NCBI RefSeq assembly: GCF_963678635.1
Contig: NC_087064.1
Span: 32,278,369-32,342,368, forward strand
Length of the DNA: 64,000 nt
Reading direction: 5' to 3'
From: Symsagittifera roscoffensis
Taxonomy: Eukaryota; Xenacoelomorpha; Acoela; Convolutidae
Made by a program: the position numbers and the translations under genes. How positions within the stretch are numbered: the first letter of the stretch is position 1; each line of letters begins with the position of its first letter. The notes under the pieces were generated by a model. That model was given only the letters and a program-made list of their open reading frames with translations, was not told the DNA's origin and did not search any database. Below are positions 11,335-23,879 of the stretch, one piece after another.

Positions 11335-12070
11335 TGCCATGCATATTTTTATTCAAAAATTATTTGATGCATTGAGAAAACAGGATAAATGTTTGCTCAT
11401 TTTTTGCTGCAGTCTAAACGCAAAAGTGGTGAATTTTCAGGCTGTATTTCTGTTTTGTTTGAAATAGTCATCTTCTTATTACATTAATATATGTAAAATT
11501 TATCAATTTTGTTTGACTTTTGAGCAAAAAGACGTTTTCGAACAAAACGACGAAGCTTTTTTGTTTTGTTTGATTTTTTCTCTGATCAATTTTGGCGTTC
11601 ATTTAGCTTTGGTCATACATCCTTTCTATACTAAAAGTTTTGGATGCATTCATTGAAACATTGAATTTTTGCTTATTTTTTGCTGCAATCACTGTATTTC
11701 TGTTTTTTTTTGGAAATAGTCAAACTATGTGATCTCTTTATGACAAAAAAATAGTAATTTGTAAAATTCATCAATTTGTTAGGCTTTTTGAACAAAAAAT
11801 ACCAAACTTTTTGTTTTGTTTGATTTTTTCTCTGATTAAATTTCAGTTTTAATTAGCTTTGGTCATACATACTTTCTATACTTAAAAAGTTGATTTATGT
11901 ATTGAGGTAAAAACAATAAAATTTTATGGCTAATACTTTGCTGCAATCTTAACGTAAAAGTGGTGAATAGATCCGGCTTGTCTTTTTGTTTTGTTTGAAT
12001 TAGTCAATCTATGTGATCTCCTTGTATTTTATGTATTAGATGCAAAAAATATCAATCAACTTGTAAAATA
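11335..12070. repeat. Three imperfect tandem repeats of about 250-275 bp
   Basis: Units beginning near 11367, 11642 and 11891 share GATGCATT, a TTTTTTGCTGCA block, a TGTTTTGTTTGA block, a TCTCTGAT block and a GCTTTGGTCATACAT block, in the same order. The third unit is truncated. They lie in the intron before exon 12193. No coding sense is seen. Confidence 0.55.
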
Positions 12071-12192
12071 CAGAGGGTGCCTGACGTTTGATACCTTAGG
12101 TTTTCGCCTGATTTTTTACACTGACAATTACGGGTACCTACGGCAAGCTGCTATATGGTAAGAAAAAGTTGAAAATTATTTGCTCTTTTCAG

Positions 12193-12323
12193 GTGACTGC
12201 TGCGTTCTGCAAATGGACAAATATTTGACTCATGGTCAAATCAACAAACAAATCAGCCCACAAGCGTACTTGGATCTTCTTTCTGATTACACAAATGAAA
12301 GCAAACCACTCAATAACCTCGCG
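12193..12323 (+). CDS. Host exon (131 nt), unknown gene
   Basis: The acceptor TGCTCTTTTCAG precedes GT GAC TGC TGC..., giving 43 whole codons ending CTC GCG|GTTAGT (good donor). The encoded piece begins DCCVLQMDKYLTHGQINKQ and ends NESKPLNNLA. Codon use is balanced and clearly coding-like against the very AT-rich flanks. Phase 1 in fits the end of exon 6354..6517; phase 0 out fits the start of exon 23880..24287. The next intron holds the 9.4-kb LTR element 13916..23328. No domain recognised; two adjacent cysteines may suggest a secreted or extracellular chain. Confidence 0.65.
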
Positions 12324-13915
12324 GTTAGTTTTTTTTACACAGCAAAATTATTGGAAAAATTAGTGAGACACTAAGAAAGAAGCAAGACGACAAAGAACGA
12401 AAAAGTGTTCTTGACAGAGTTTTACCCGGATTGACTTCCATACGAAAACAAATGCTTTTTTACGCATGAATAACCGGATTCTACTAAAAAAACACTTGCC
12501 ATTTAGTATTTTAAAACTATTTTGAGACCTTTTGGAGTGAACATTTTTGTCCTTTCGTTCATCAAAAAATTGTTTTATTCACTAGGAAGAAAAAAATGCC
12601 TCTCATTCGTTTTCCACAATAAATTTTTGAAAAAATTATGTTTTAAGACGAATTTCAATTGATGTTGAAAGATTTTTATATGGTTTAGTGATGTTCATGT
12701 ATCTATATTTTGTTGTTTTTCGAGAAAAAAAATGCTATTTATTTTTATTTGTTAAAACTGTATGGTATGGTTTTCTCAAAAAAAAAGAAGTTGCAAATTT
12801 TAATCTTTATTATGCCGTGACGTAGTCGTGACTCAAGTTTCAAAGAAAATAAAACAAAAAAATCTTCATGAGTCTTCCACGTGAAGTTCTAATAGTTTTT
12901 TGCTTTTTTGTAGGATAAAACCGAATTAGCTAAAAACCATGGCCGAAGTTTTCTGAGTTTTATAAGGTGGAAAGTTATAAACAGATTTTAAGACAACATC
13001 AATTTAGTTGCGTGTCTTCTGATACAATTTCTTGCAATATTCTTGTCACGTGGCTTGCGTTTTTTTTTAAAGAAAACTATTAATTTTTGTGTTTTCAATC
13101 AAAACCTAAGACTATAGTTTTGTTTTGTGAAAAAATACTAGTCAACAATCCTATAGTACCAAAAAAGCATACTGAACAAATCCATAGATTAAAAACTTTT
13201 TTTTGTGATTGTAAACTGTAGAAAATGTTAATCAGGACAGCTTAAAACTATTTTTTTTGGTATTGAATGAAATGCTTTTTTTTGTCATTGCAGCTAACTA
13301 GAAAAATGTATTTCAGAGAAAACCACTATTTTGTTCTGAGTCATACTTTTTTACAGTTTTAGATCCAAATATTTGTTGTTTTATAAAACAAGCGAGTCTA
13401 TGTGCCTAGCCGAAAAGGCTGCAGGAATTTTTGTTCCATGCAGCCGTTTTACAAAGTCTGACAGAAGAACTTATGAATCTTATGGTATTTTTGTTTATAT
13501 ATGTATCAATGATCTTGAATTGCGTTTTGTAGACAAGGGAGAATGTAAAATCATCATCAAAATCTGTGGGCATTAAATCTTATTTTGAACAGTTTTTGCG
13601 TTCAAAATCAATCATAAAAAAGCATGAAATGATTTGAAAGAGAGATAATTTAAAGCGTTCGTTCCGTTACTTTTTCCAAATACAAAATATATAGCTCACA
13701 AAAATTCTGTCTAACTGTTCATCAATTGAAACTTGAAACTTTAATTATTTTTTAAAGACTGTTTCCCAAAATGCAGTAGAAACCCCTTTCGGTGCCAACC
13801 ACTCTGTTGGATTGCCTAGTTGTCACTTTTTACTTAATGTTTTCTTTTTAAACTATTCATAAATTTAACCTTTATTCATATATTTTTTAACTCTTTTAGT
13901 CCAAGCATTAGATCA
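12324..13915. other. Intron sequence, one doubtful exon
   Basis: AT-rich. A 128-nt stretch at 13357..13484 has splice-like borders and a coding-like middle (AEKAAGIFVPCSRFTKSDRR), but its phases do not fit between exons 12193 and 23880. Otherwise nothing seen. Confidence 0.4.
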
Positions 13916-16364
13916 TGTAGAATTGGTGTTTCCACTGTATTACATGCTATAGTAACCTGAGCGTAAGATTGTTTCGTGATTAAGTTAAGCAGTAGAGCAA
14001 ACAAAGAGTAAAGTTCGAAATAATTCAATCTTCGAAGATATCGGCCCTCCTATGCCAGAAAACAAAATTTGACAAAATCGGCGAACCCGCACCCCCCAAA
14101 TCGGAACTAAGGAAGCTAATGTTATGAAAATCAGAGGAGCGATACTAGAGATGATTTGACCCGGGCATGCAAAATTCGGAAGCCGTCAGACCGTTGGGGT
14201 CAAGTGATAACGGTCCCTGGAAGTGTAAATGGCCCTATCAGAACTCCGAAACTAGCGGCAGATTTGGGCTCAAAAAATAGTCTGTTGTAGGCCTAGTTAG
14301 GGGAAGCCTCAGTTTGGAACCCCAGACCCCTAAGACCCCCACTTCCGGTTTTATGCCCTAAGTAAACAAACCCACCCCTAACTTCCGGATGTCGTTTCTC
14401 GGCCACCGATGAGCGCAGGGAGTTGAAACTTGGAGAGATGATAGGTAATGACAAGATACATCTTGTACTATAATTTGAACACCAAATCCGGCGAATGGAT
14501 CGGAAGCTATTAACACTTGAAAAAACACACCCTAGACCGGAAATAGGCAATTTACGCAAAGTTATGAGCGAGGGCATACCGATTTTATGGCGAGATCAGA
14601 TACTACAACTCATTTCCGAAAAAGACCTTGGTGATTGAAACCCCTCCAGCAACTCCTTCCAGTGTTAATAGCCTTTTTCCGGGAAAAGTGATAATGGACC
14701 CTTGAAATGGGATAAGTTTGGAAGTATTGACGGGATATGGATGAAACTTGGTAGGTAGGACCCCTATGGGATTCTAAACCTGAACGTGGAATATTGACCC
14801 CGAGTGACCCCGGGGTGACCTCAATTTGACCTTTGGGCCTTTAGGATCAAATTTGTACAGAAAACCTCGGGATTAACACCCAAGGTGGCCCAAACCCTGA
14901 AAACGAGAATGCGTCACCTTGCAAAAATTGGGGGAAATTTATATCGGGAACTAGAGCAGAAGCCGATCGAGATACAGTTTTAGCTTGCAACCTTGGAGAA
15001 GAGGGTTTAATTCAAATTGGACTTGGTAAACAATGGGTTCAGTTTAGCTTGGCGAATGATCTATTGATAGCAATTCAACTAGACTATTGAAAAGTAGTTC
15101 CAGAGGAAATTGATAGTAATAGATCCGTAGCATAAGAATTAGGTCTCATAGATAGTTTGAACAGACGGGAAAATTACTTGGCTCTCCAGAGTTGAATTTT
15201 TGGTTTAATTTGACCTCTAATAGACGAACTACATTCCCCTTATAGCTAGACGCTCGAGATGGGAATAGAGTACAGATAGAAAATTTAGATGCCTGAAATG
15301 ATTTAGGTACCCATAAAAAGGGTCTTCCCCTACCCTTGGGATGTCGGAACGATAATGGAACAATTAAATTAGAGACCTTGGGATTAAAGACTGAGTAAAC
15401 ATGGCATGGTTTGGAGGTTGAGTTGAACTCGAGAGCTGAATTCACAGAGTTCAGGAATTGGTTGATAAGAATTGTATGACAATTGTTTGCTTGGTCAAAT
15501 TGTGACAGCTACCGCATACCGGGTATCTAATAAGTGTGAAAAGATTGATAAAAGAGACCGAAGTTGGTACGTGGCAGAGTTGACAGGGGGAGGGATATAG
15601 TCTTAAACATTTGCGGACGGGTGATTTAAGCGGATGTCAGGACTGATAGGGAACGACGTGGCTTAACACCAAAACTAAGTTTAAAGAAAGATAAGGACTT
15701 GGAGGGTACTGGAGAGCCTGTAAGATCAGAACAGTGTTAGCTACCATTAACATTATTTGGTTCTCGTCAGGGAAGAGAACAGTGTTAGCTACTACTAAGA
15801 GTACTTGGTTCTCGATCAGAGAAGAAATCAATTTTTGCTAGTGAGCGAGTTGCGCTGGAACCCGAGTTTAGTACCGGGTTGAAATATTTCTGCGAGCGAG
15901 TTGCGCTGGAACCCGAGTTTAGTACCGGGTTGAACTAGTTGTGTCACTGCTCTGCTAGAGTAGGCGAGGTTTGAATCGATTCAACCGAAAACAGCTGAGC
16001 GATTGAACGGAACGGGATGCGGGCTTCACTAAAGAAGTTGCTGAATAGTAGTTAGCTCATTAAGCGCACTGTTAAATGTTTTTTTTTCCTTTGCGATTGA
16101 TATTTACTCATTTGCCCAAGATTTGCTGTACTAGCTGGAAGCGTACAAGGAGAGCAGAAAAGAGCAGAAATTAAGGGGGAAGTTGCGTAATCCTTTCATC
16201 GGCCGATTTAATCTAACCACCAACATAACCCTTTCGAGATAGTGGATCATATCGTGTCTTAGTGTCCCCCGCTATTACATGGTATAAAAGGGAGAAGCTC
16301 TTTGGCCGTTAAAACGAGTGCAAGCGTGCTTAGAGGAGACAACTCCCCGGAAAAAGAATCTACA
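13916..16364 (+). repeat. 5' LTR of the second retroelement (2449 bp)
   Basis: Starts TGTAGAATTGG, ends AATCTACA. It contains at 15842..15935 two tandem copies of a roughly 50-bp unit (GAGCGAGTTGCGCTGGAACC...), where the 3' LTR has one. This accounts for most of the length difference. A second tandem pair (GAACAGTGTTAGCTAC units, about 15729..15815) is present in both LTRs. The LTR holds no ORF of useful length. Confidence 0.9.
16283..16290 (+). promoter_or_regulatory. TATA box in the 5' LTR
   Basis: TATAAAAG within GGTATAAAAGGGAGAAGCTC. The equivalent site in the 3' LTR is at about 23247..23254. Transcription would start near 16312..16320, giving a short R-U5 of about 50 bases before the primer-binding site. 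Confidence 0.65.
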
Positions 16365-16365
16365 T

Positions 16366-16383
16366 TGGCGCTCCGGGTGGTCT
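16366..16383 (+). other. Primer-binding site of the second retroelement
   Basis: TGGCGCTCCGGGTGGTCT, one base after the LTR end, begins with the TGG that pairs with a tRNA CCA tail. The complementary tRNA end would be CCACCCGGAGCGCCA. I do not assign the tRNA species. Confidence 0.75.
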
Positions 16384-16677
16384 TTCTTTTTCAAGCGAAC
16401 AACGACCTTTGCATTCAGCAACGACGAGCGTTTGACGAAGAGTAGACTAAACCACAACAAAGAAAATGGAGTGGGGCCGCCTAGCAGCAAACGAAGTATT
16501 CTTCAAAGCGAGAGTTGACGATGTGTTTCTGCTGGGAACCAAAGAAGTGAGTGTAGGTTGTTCGAATTGGATCAACTACGCTGAGTTTAGAATGATGCAT
16601 CGGAGGAAGGAACTTAGGAGCTACTGCGGTCTGTAGGATCAATAATCGAGAAAATAGCAGTTATTGTTTTCGAGAAC

Positions 16678-19503
16678 TTGTTCGTACCTATGTTGATCAG
16701 TCTCAGCACACTAAAGAGAAAATCAGAAATCAGGGTGGACTATCAGCGGCGCTGTATTCATGCAGGCGGTAGTTCGGTGCCATTGCTGGAAGAGATAGTC
16801 CCTCCCTTGGATGAGAGCAGGATGTGGAAGAGTACAGCCCACTCCGACGGTCCTAGAGTCTCGGCACGAGAATTGGTTGCACCCAGACGCAAATGGGCTG
16901 ACAAGAGACGAGCTTTCAATTGTGGCAGAGTCTGCGGCCAGATAGCGGATATCGAGATTGACAATACGACAGATTGCAATCTGATATCTGAAGGACTGCT
17001 CGAGCTCCTCGGGTTCGCTGCCGCTGTCCGGAGGTCCAATGGAAAGTTGGAAGGAACCGTCAACGAGAAAAAAATAGAAAAATCGAGACCCTTGGATACG
17101 TCAGGGCGAAGATTGACTTTAGAAGTTTCCAGGAGGTGTTAACATTGATCGTTGTCGGCATTGGCTTAATTGACTCCGATGTGGTCCTCAGTGCTAGGGA
17201 GCTCAAAGAGTATCATGGTCTATTTGTGAGCGACAAAGAGTCAGCCGTCTGCCACGAGATTGATGCTATGCAGCCAGTCTCAGTGAAAGTCGAGAGACTA
17301 CCAAAATCAGTGATAGTCGTGCTGAACGAGGAAGCAGTTGGGACTAAGAAGATGATGACGATGAGAGATTCGGAAGAATTGAACAAGCCAAATACAAGTA
17401 TGTTTAGCGAACAAACCACGACGACCGAAAACGATTTAACGACTATAATTTGTTCAAGACGAGACGATAACGACCATTCATCGGGCAGTAGAGTGCTGCG
17501 GGAAGCCGCTGAAAGACCAACCGAGTTTAGCCCGAAGCATGACTTGATCGACGGGTTCGTGGACAACCTCCTAGTTCGGATGTAGCTGGAAGAGACTACT
17601 GCAGTCCACATGATGAATGTATGTGCTTTCATGATCCTGGAATTGTCCCCTGAGCTTGAGGCGTTCACCGAGAAAATTCACGAATGGTGGGATGATCAGG
17701 TTAGTGACGTTGTTGTTTTGGGCCAGGAAGAGATGGATTTGCTGATTTTGACAATCAATGAGCGACTGGACTTCGTTGTGGTGGCGCCTACTGAGATAGA
17801 AGTCGACGTGGTACTAAGCCTCAAACAATTGGAAGGACGACACGGGATGCTTCTCGAACGTCCTAGAGGGTTGCTACGGACTGGAAGGGAAGGAAGAGTT
17901 GAGGTGACCACCGAAGACTGCGAAGAAATGATCCCACATCACTTCGAAGTTGAGCTTGATGGGGGCAGAAACCCGGAGATCCCAAGAGCAACGAGCAAAG
18001 TTAAAGATGGAAACCAGCTAGCCGAGCCGGTCCACGAAGGGTTTGGTGTATTGGCCGAGCTTGTTGGCAAAGAGGGCGTCACGTCAGGACCACGTAGTGG
18101 TGAAGCAGAGCTCACTGCCCGCGCCGAGCCCCAGTGTTTCGATTCTATACCTAGCGAGGGTAACGTTGAGGTTACAATTGAAGTCGAATCGAACGCAGGG
18201 GCAGGGCGTAGAACGAGTTCAGTTGAAACTCACAGGAAGTTTGTGAATGCGTTCGCAAATGGCGTGTATATGGAGTCAGAACTTGCCAACGAGATTGCGG
18301 GCAACTTGATGCGACTGGATGCTTTCCAGATGTTGGAGCCACGGCCGGCTGTACTGCCGTTCAACGGAAGATTGATTATAAGATGTGACGGAAATGTCCG
18401 AGATGTCGAAGTGGTGGGATTAATTTCGGTGGAAATCAAGTTGGGAGACCAAGGAGGATTTTCTCAGCCGTAATCATGGAGAACCACGAGGTTGACAAGG
18501 ACATGGTTCTGAGTACTCGATGTTTGAACGAATTTTTAGGAATTTTCGATGATGAGAAGCCAAAGAAATTTTCACGACTTCCGACCCGAGCTCGGCGATT
18601 TCATTCGAATGGGAGTCGTGCCCAGGCCGCAGAAAATTGAAATCGCAGAGGAGCCTCAGATACATTTAATAGATTGGAAAGGCGCAGATTACAAACCGAT
18701 GGAGGGACGCCAAGTGTAGGAGTCACGGTTGTGGACCCCAAGAATGCGAGGAAGGAAGTGAGTGAATCGACTCCCGTGGAGACAGACGACAGATACTGTA
18801 TGCCCGTCAGAGCATTCACGATTGGCTATCTCAACAACAGGGCTGCTAAAGTGGAGCTGGATTCGAACCTTGAATGGACCCTGTTAAGCTACAAAACCTA
18901 CGGGTCGATCGGATCAGAGGTGCTACTGAGACAGGCCGAGGAAATTCTCGAGACAAAACAGGAGACAGTTTGGGTGTGGTCGGCAAAGCGTCGATTGTGC
19001 TACAGCTGGTAAAGTTTCACAGAAGGACCAATGTCTTGGTGATCGATGGACTGGATGTTGATCTAACACTTGGACTCGTTTGGTATGAACGGAACGAGGA
19101 TTTCGTTTTCGACATGAAGAACGAAGTTTTGAAAACTGGAAAGAAGTGGAGTAGTCCAATGGATTTTAGATTCAGATGTCCTGGGAGACCGCGATTTTGG
19201 GTCCGAGATGAAATGGAAACAGGCAGAGTATGCGTCAACGCAGCTGTGACAACAGACTCTTGTGAGGCGGACAGTGCAAAGACGCCAAAGTGGGCGCTGG
19301 CTTACCCCGAGAGTGCTCGCTCTGGCACAAAAATGGCTGGGTGTGACGTGACAGTGACACGCGAAAATCAAACCGGCGAAGCGGAAACAGTTGACGGCGC
19401 TGCCGAGCGAGCCTGCACCGAAGATTCCGAAAGTAGTGGTCAGGAAAACGAGTGTCAGGGAATGAGTCATGGCTGTTTAAGAGAAGATGATCTGGAGAAT
19501 TGA
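16678..19503 (+). pseudogene. Four tandem retropepsin-like modules, frame-broken
   Basis: Open stretches at 16678..17142, 17136..17585, 17610..18473, 18476..19012 and 18874..19503 join through frameshifts and single stops. Four modules can be aligned by eye. Each has an N-terminal active-site-like strand (IEIDNTTDCNLIS near 16966; ILELSPELEAFT near 17630; ESELANEIAGNLM near 18275; VELDSNLEWTLL near 18850). Each also has a C-terminal strand of the form D-[VML]-[VT]-L-[SG] (near 17180, 17800, 18505 and 19060). The last resembles the VDLxLGxxW end of gypsy-type proteases. No module keeps the catalytic D-[ST]-G. There is no Gag zinc knuckle. Acidic, Glu-rich linkers lie between the modules. A multiplied and decayed protease region is my reading; a database profile search would decide. 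Confidence 0.5.
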
Positions 19504-20144
19504 GAACCCGACGACAACTCAAGGGAGCGCGTCTGCTCGACGGAGATGGGACACAATGAGAAATCGGTCGATGAGCATAGTGAAGAGAATGCTAGGTTAA
19601 TCGGCGAGGTTACGAGACGAAAAATTTTTGAAGTGGGGGAGTCAACGCGTGGAATTTGATTTTTTCCCCGTTTCCTTCCAATTTTGAGTCGCCCAATTAC
19701 ATCCTTGCTGTCACACAGAAACGGTACACGCAGCGTAACCACGATGATTTGACGGGAGAGAAAAGATGTCAAGATTTCCCGGGGCGGGAATGAGAACGAC
19801 ACTAAGTGCTCTTTCGACGGATCTGACGATGATGAGTTGAATTCTGAAGAGGACGAGACTGCAGATGGTTTTCTGAGAAGTGGGGATAACGCTTCTGTGG
19901 GAGGACAGATGATGAGTGAAACCGTCCAAAGGCCAGATGACAATAAAATTGACGAAAAAAAATTATTTCGGCTGAACCGTGCCAAGAGATGACGCAAACG
20001 ACGTGCAAACACAGAATGTCTACGAAAGTATGGGACAAACGTCAAAATCTGGAAGCGAGTAGCAGATCAGAAGGTTCCTTCAGATCTTTCAAGCGATGCC
20101 GAACACACGAAGAACGAGAGGGGCTTGGTGATGGAAGAGAAGTG
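19504..20144 (+). other. Degenerate internal sequence of the second retroelement
   Basis: No intact frame. Position and composition suggest decayed polyprotein sequence. A long minus-strand frame here (19467..20045) has no domain and is taken as chance. Confidence 0.4.
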
Positions 20145-20192
20145 GGGCCTAGAGATGCAAAGGCCGCCTACTTCCACATTTTAATTGATTGA
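20145..20192 (+). pseudogene. Reverse transcriptase remnant
   Basis: The frame encodes GPRDAKAAYFHILID followed by TGA. DxKxAYFHI is the conserved motif carrying the first catalytic Asp region of LTR-element reverse transcriptases (DLKxAYHQI / DxKDAYFHI form). No YxDD motif, RNase H or integrase follows in the remaining 750 bp, so the polymerase is almost entirely lost. Confidence 0.55.
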
Positions 20193-20944
20193 TGGAAATG
20201 TGTGGAGTCGTTCGGCGAAGATGGAGTTGACCGGGGCCGGGTTAAATCTGAACGCGAGGTACACAAGCAGTGCTGGCGACCACCCAACGATCAGGTGACG
20301 GGGATGAAGACGGAGGAGGTGACTGGTTGACGCCGCAGCAGGACTACAGGCACCTCGTGGACAGATGGAAAAGACAGTAGAAGACTTCAGGTGAGAGATC
20401 GGAAGTGTGAAGTTGCCGGATTGCAGTGAGTAAAACTGAAAACTCGTTCTCCCTCTATACCTTACCAATCTCATCCGCGATACGTATAATATCTCCACCA
20501 GTAGGGCGGATAGAAACTGAATGGAATTTTTGGTAGAACACTTTACTATTTCGATAGAATGGTGGAGGCATTTCACGACGCCCTAAAAAGCTTTCTTAGA
20601 CTCTTAGTTGCTTCACTCGAGGAAGCAACCCTTGGTGCTAACATAGATAAGTTGATTATGTAAGAGTCTACGGAAACTGAAGCCCGCGGTTCGCTGCGTG
20701 GCAACACGTAAACGATGGTGCATATAAGTCGTGTCGAAACTTGGTAGAGTAGTACAAGGCGCTGTAGTATAGCAGAAAAAACGAAAATCTAGCAAAGCAA
20801 AAAAATTTTGGTGTTAAAAGAGGGATTAGATATTAGACAAAGAGTCGAGTTGAGGTGTTAGATTAGGCTATATACCATAGTAGAGAGACGATAAAAAAAC
20901 TTTGTTGAATAAACTTTGGAGAATAATAGGCTAGAAGGGAAGAC
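20193..20944 (+). other. 3' internal region and polypurine tract of the second retroelement
   Basis: No intact frame seen. It ends with a purine-rich tract (AGAAGGGAAGAC, about 20933..20944) immediately before the 3' LTR, in the right place to prime plus-strand synthesis. Confidence 0.5.
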
Positions 20945-23328
20945 TGTAGAATTGGTGAATCTACTGTATTACATGCTATAGTAACCTGAGCGTAAGATTG
21001 ATTCTTATTAAGTTAAGCAGTAGAGCAAACAAAGGTTAAAGTTCGATATAGTTCAATCTTCGAAGTTATCATCCCTCCTATGCCAGAAAACAAAATTTGA
21101 CAAAATCGGCGAACCCCCACCCCCCAAATCGGAACTAAGGAAGCTAATCTTATGAAAATCATAGGAGCAATACTAGAGATGATTCGATCCGGGCATGCAT
21201 TAATCGGAAGCCGTCAGACCCTTGGGGGAAAGTGATAACGGTCCCCGGAAGTGTAAATGGCCCTAATAGAACTCGGAAACTAGCGGCGGTGTTGGGCTCA
21301 AATTATAGTCTGTTATAGGCCTAGTTAGAGGAAGCCTCCGTTTGGAACCCCAGACCCCTAAGACCCCCACTTCCGGTTTTATGCCCTAAGTAACAAACCC
21401 ACCCATAACTTCCGGAAGTCGTTTCTCGGCCACCAATGAGAGCAGTGAGCTGAAACTTGGAGAGATGATAGGTAGTGGCAAGATACCTCTTGTACTATAA
21501 TTTGAACACCAAATCCGGTGGTTGGATTGGAAGCTATTAACACTTCAAAAAACACCCCCTAGACCGGAAATAGGCACTTTACGCAAAGTTTTGAGCGAGA
21601 GCATACAAATTTTATTGCGAGATTAGACACTACAACTCAGTTTCGAAAAAAGACCCCTAGTGATTGATACCCCTCCGAAACTCCTTCCGGTGTTAAATGC
21701 CTTTTTCTTTGAAAAGTGATAAGAGACACTTGAAATGGGATAACTTTAGAAGTATTATTGTGATATGGATGAAACTTGGTAGGTAGGACCCCTATGGAAT
21801 TCTAAACTTGAATGTGGAAGATTGACCCCGGGTGACCCCGGGGTGACCTCAATTTTACCTTTGGGCGTTTAGGATCAAATTTGTATAAAAAATCTCGGGA
21901 TTAACACCGGAAAACCCTGAAAATGAGAATTGGTCACCTTGCAAAATTGGGGGAAAACTTATATATTGGGAACTAGAGCAGAAACTGATCAAGATACAGT
22001 TTTACATTGCAACCTTGGAGTAGAGGGTTTAATTCACTTGGTAAACAATGGGTTCAGTTCAGCTTGGTGAATGATCTATTAATAGCAATTCAGCTAGACT
22101 AAAGAAAAGTAGTCCCAGAGGAAATTGATATTAATAGGACCGTAGCATGAAAACTAGGTCTCCTAGACATTATGAACAGATGGGAAATTTACTTGGCTCT
22201 CCGGAGGTGAATTTTGGATTCAATTTGACCGCTAATAAAAGAACTACATTCCCCTTGTAGCTAGAAGCTCGGGATTGGAAGGGAGTACAGATAGAAGTTT
22301 TAGATGCCTGAAATGAATTAGCTACCCATAAAAAAATTCTCCCCCTACCCTTGGGAGATATGAAGGTTAGGGAATAATTAAAATAAAGACCTTGGGAATA
22401 AAGACTGAGTAAACATGGCATGATTTGGAGGTTGAGTTGAACTCGAGAGCCGAAGTTCACAGAGTTCAGGAATTGGTTGATTAGAATCGTATGACATTTG
22501 TTGCTTGGTCAAATTGTGACAGCTACCGCATACCTGGTATCTAACAAATGTGAAAAGATTGATAAAAGAAACCGAAGTTGGTACGTGGCAGAGTTGACAG
22601 GGGGAGGGATATAGTCTTAAACATTTGCGGACGAGTGATTTAAGCGGATGTCAGGACTGATAGGGAACGACGTGGCTTAACACCAAAACTAAGTGTAAAG
22701 AAAGATAAGGACTTGGAGGGTACTGGAGAGCCTGTAAGATCAGAACAGTGTTAGCTACCATTAAGAGTAGTTGGTTCTCGTCAGGGAAGAGAACAGTGTT
22801 AGCTACTATTAAGAGTACTTGGTTCTCGATCAGAGAAGAGAGCAGTTATTGCTAGTGAGCGATTTGCGCTGGAACCCGAGTTTAGTACCGGGTTGAACTA
22901 GTTGTGTCGCTGCTCTGCTAAAGTAGTCGAGTTCTGAATCGAGTCAACTGAAAACTGATGAGCGATTGAACTGAACGGGACGCAGGCTTCAATATAGAAG
23001 TTGCTAAATAGTAGTTAGCTCATAAGGGGCACTGTAAATTATTTTATTTCCTTTGCGATTGAGAATTTACTCATTGTGCCAACGATTTGCCGAACTAGCT
23101 AGAAGCGTAAAAAGAGAGCCGAAAAGAGCAGAAAGTAAGGGGGAAGTTGCGTAATCCTTTGATCGGCCGATTTAGTCTAACCACCAGCATAACCCTTTCG
23201 GGATTGTGGATCATATCGTGTCTTGGTGTCCCCCTCTATTTTACGGTATAAAGGGGAGAAGCTCTTTGGCCGTTAAGTAGAGTGAAAGCGTGCTTAGAGG
23301 AGACGACTCCCCGGAAAAAGAATCTACA
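20945..23328 (+). repeat. 3' LTR of the second retroelement (2384 bp)
   Basis: Direct repeat of 13916..16364 with the same TGTAGA/TCTACA ends, many substitutions and several indels. It keeps a TATA box at about 23247. Lacks the duplication of the 50-bp GAGCGA unit seen in the 5' copy. Confidence 0.9.
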
Positions 23329-23879
23329 GAACATTTTATCAGGATGAACGCCAGCAATATTTAACCAACCGTGTGAAAAATTCCAAAATTATGGCGAAAC
23401 AATGCAATCAACATTTTTATTATCTGCAATCAACATACCTATTCATATTATCATTTTTCCCCTAATTGAATTAGGGGGGAGAAAAAACACATTCTCCAAA
23501 AAATTATGGAAAAAATTATGAGTATGGTCTAGATTTTTACACATTTATCAATTTTTAAAAAACTTTTATTCGAATTACTGTTAGTAGGATATTAACAGCT
23601 TCCAAACGCAAAATCTCATATAAAAAGCATAAAAAACAATTCCATTTGTGCGTTTGTTCGAATTAGGAGGCACACTATAGTGTTGGTCATACAGTGGTTG
23701 GTGGGTGGGGGGGGGGGGAATGAGAGAAATGGAACATTTTGTGATATTCCATTTTTTGTGAAAAATTTTTTGACATGCGCTCCGAAAAAAAATGATAAGT
23801 ATCTTTTGAGCGCTTAAATACTAGAGAGGTCGGATTGAAAACTCCAACGAAATTTCAATCTCTTTCATTGATGTTTCAG
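23329..23879. other. Intron sequence before the last host exon
   Basis: AT-rich with a poly-G run at about 23706..23718. It ends in a good acceptor TTGATGTTTCAG at 23879. No gene seen. Confidence 0.5.

Larger units (their letters stand above)
13916..23328 (+). mobile_element. Second LTR retroelement, long LTRs, degenerate interior
   Basis: Direct repeats of 2449 and 2384 bp, both starting TGTAGA and ending TCTACA, enclose a 4580-bp interior. A primer-binding site follows the 5' LTR by one base, and a purine-rich AGAAGGGAAGAC precedes the 3' LTR. Flanking GATCA (13911..13915) and GAACA (23329..23333) look like a 5-bp target duplication with one change. The element is GC-richer than its surroundings. 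The two LTRs differ by many substitutions and indels, so it is old. It lies in the intron between exons 12193 and 23880, in the same orientation. Confidence 0.9.

Noticed and set aside
13357-13484. Possible host exon
   Set aside because: Coding-like middle and splice-like borders, but its phases cannot fit between exons 12193..12323 and 23880..24287, and in-frame stops appear in the required frame.
19467-20045. 192-codon minus-strand frame in the second retroelement
   Set aside because: No domain, Ser/Arg-rich by composition, opposite to the element; likely chance in GC-richer sequence.
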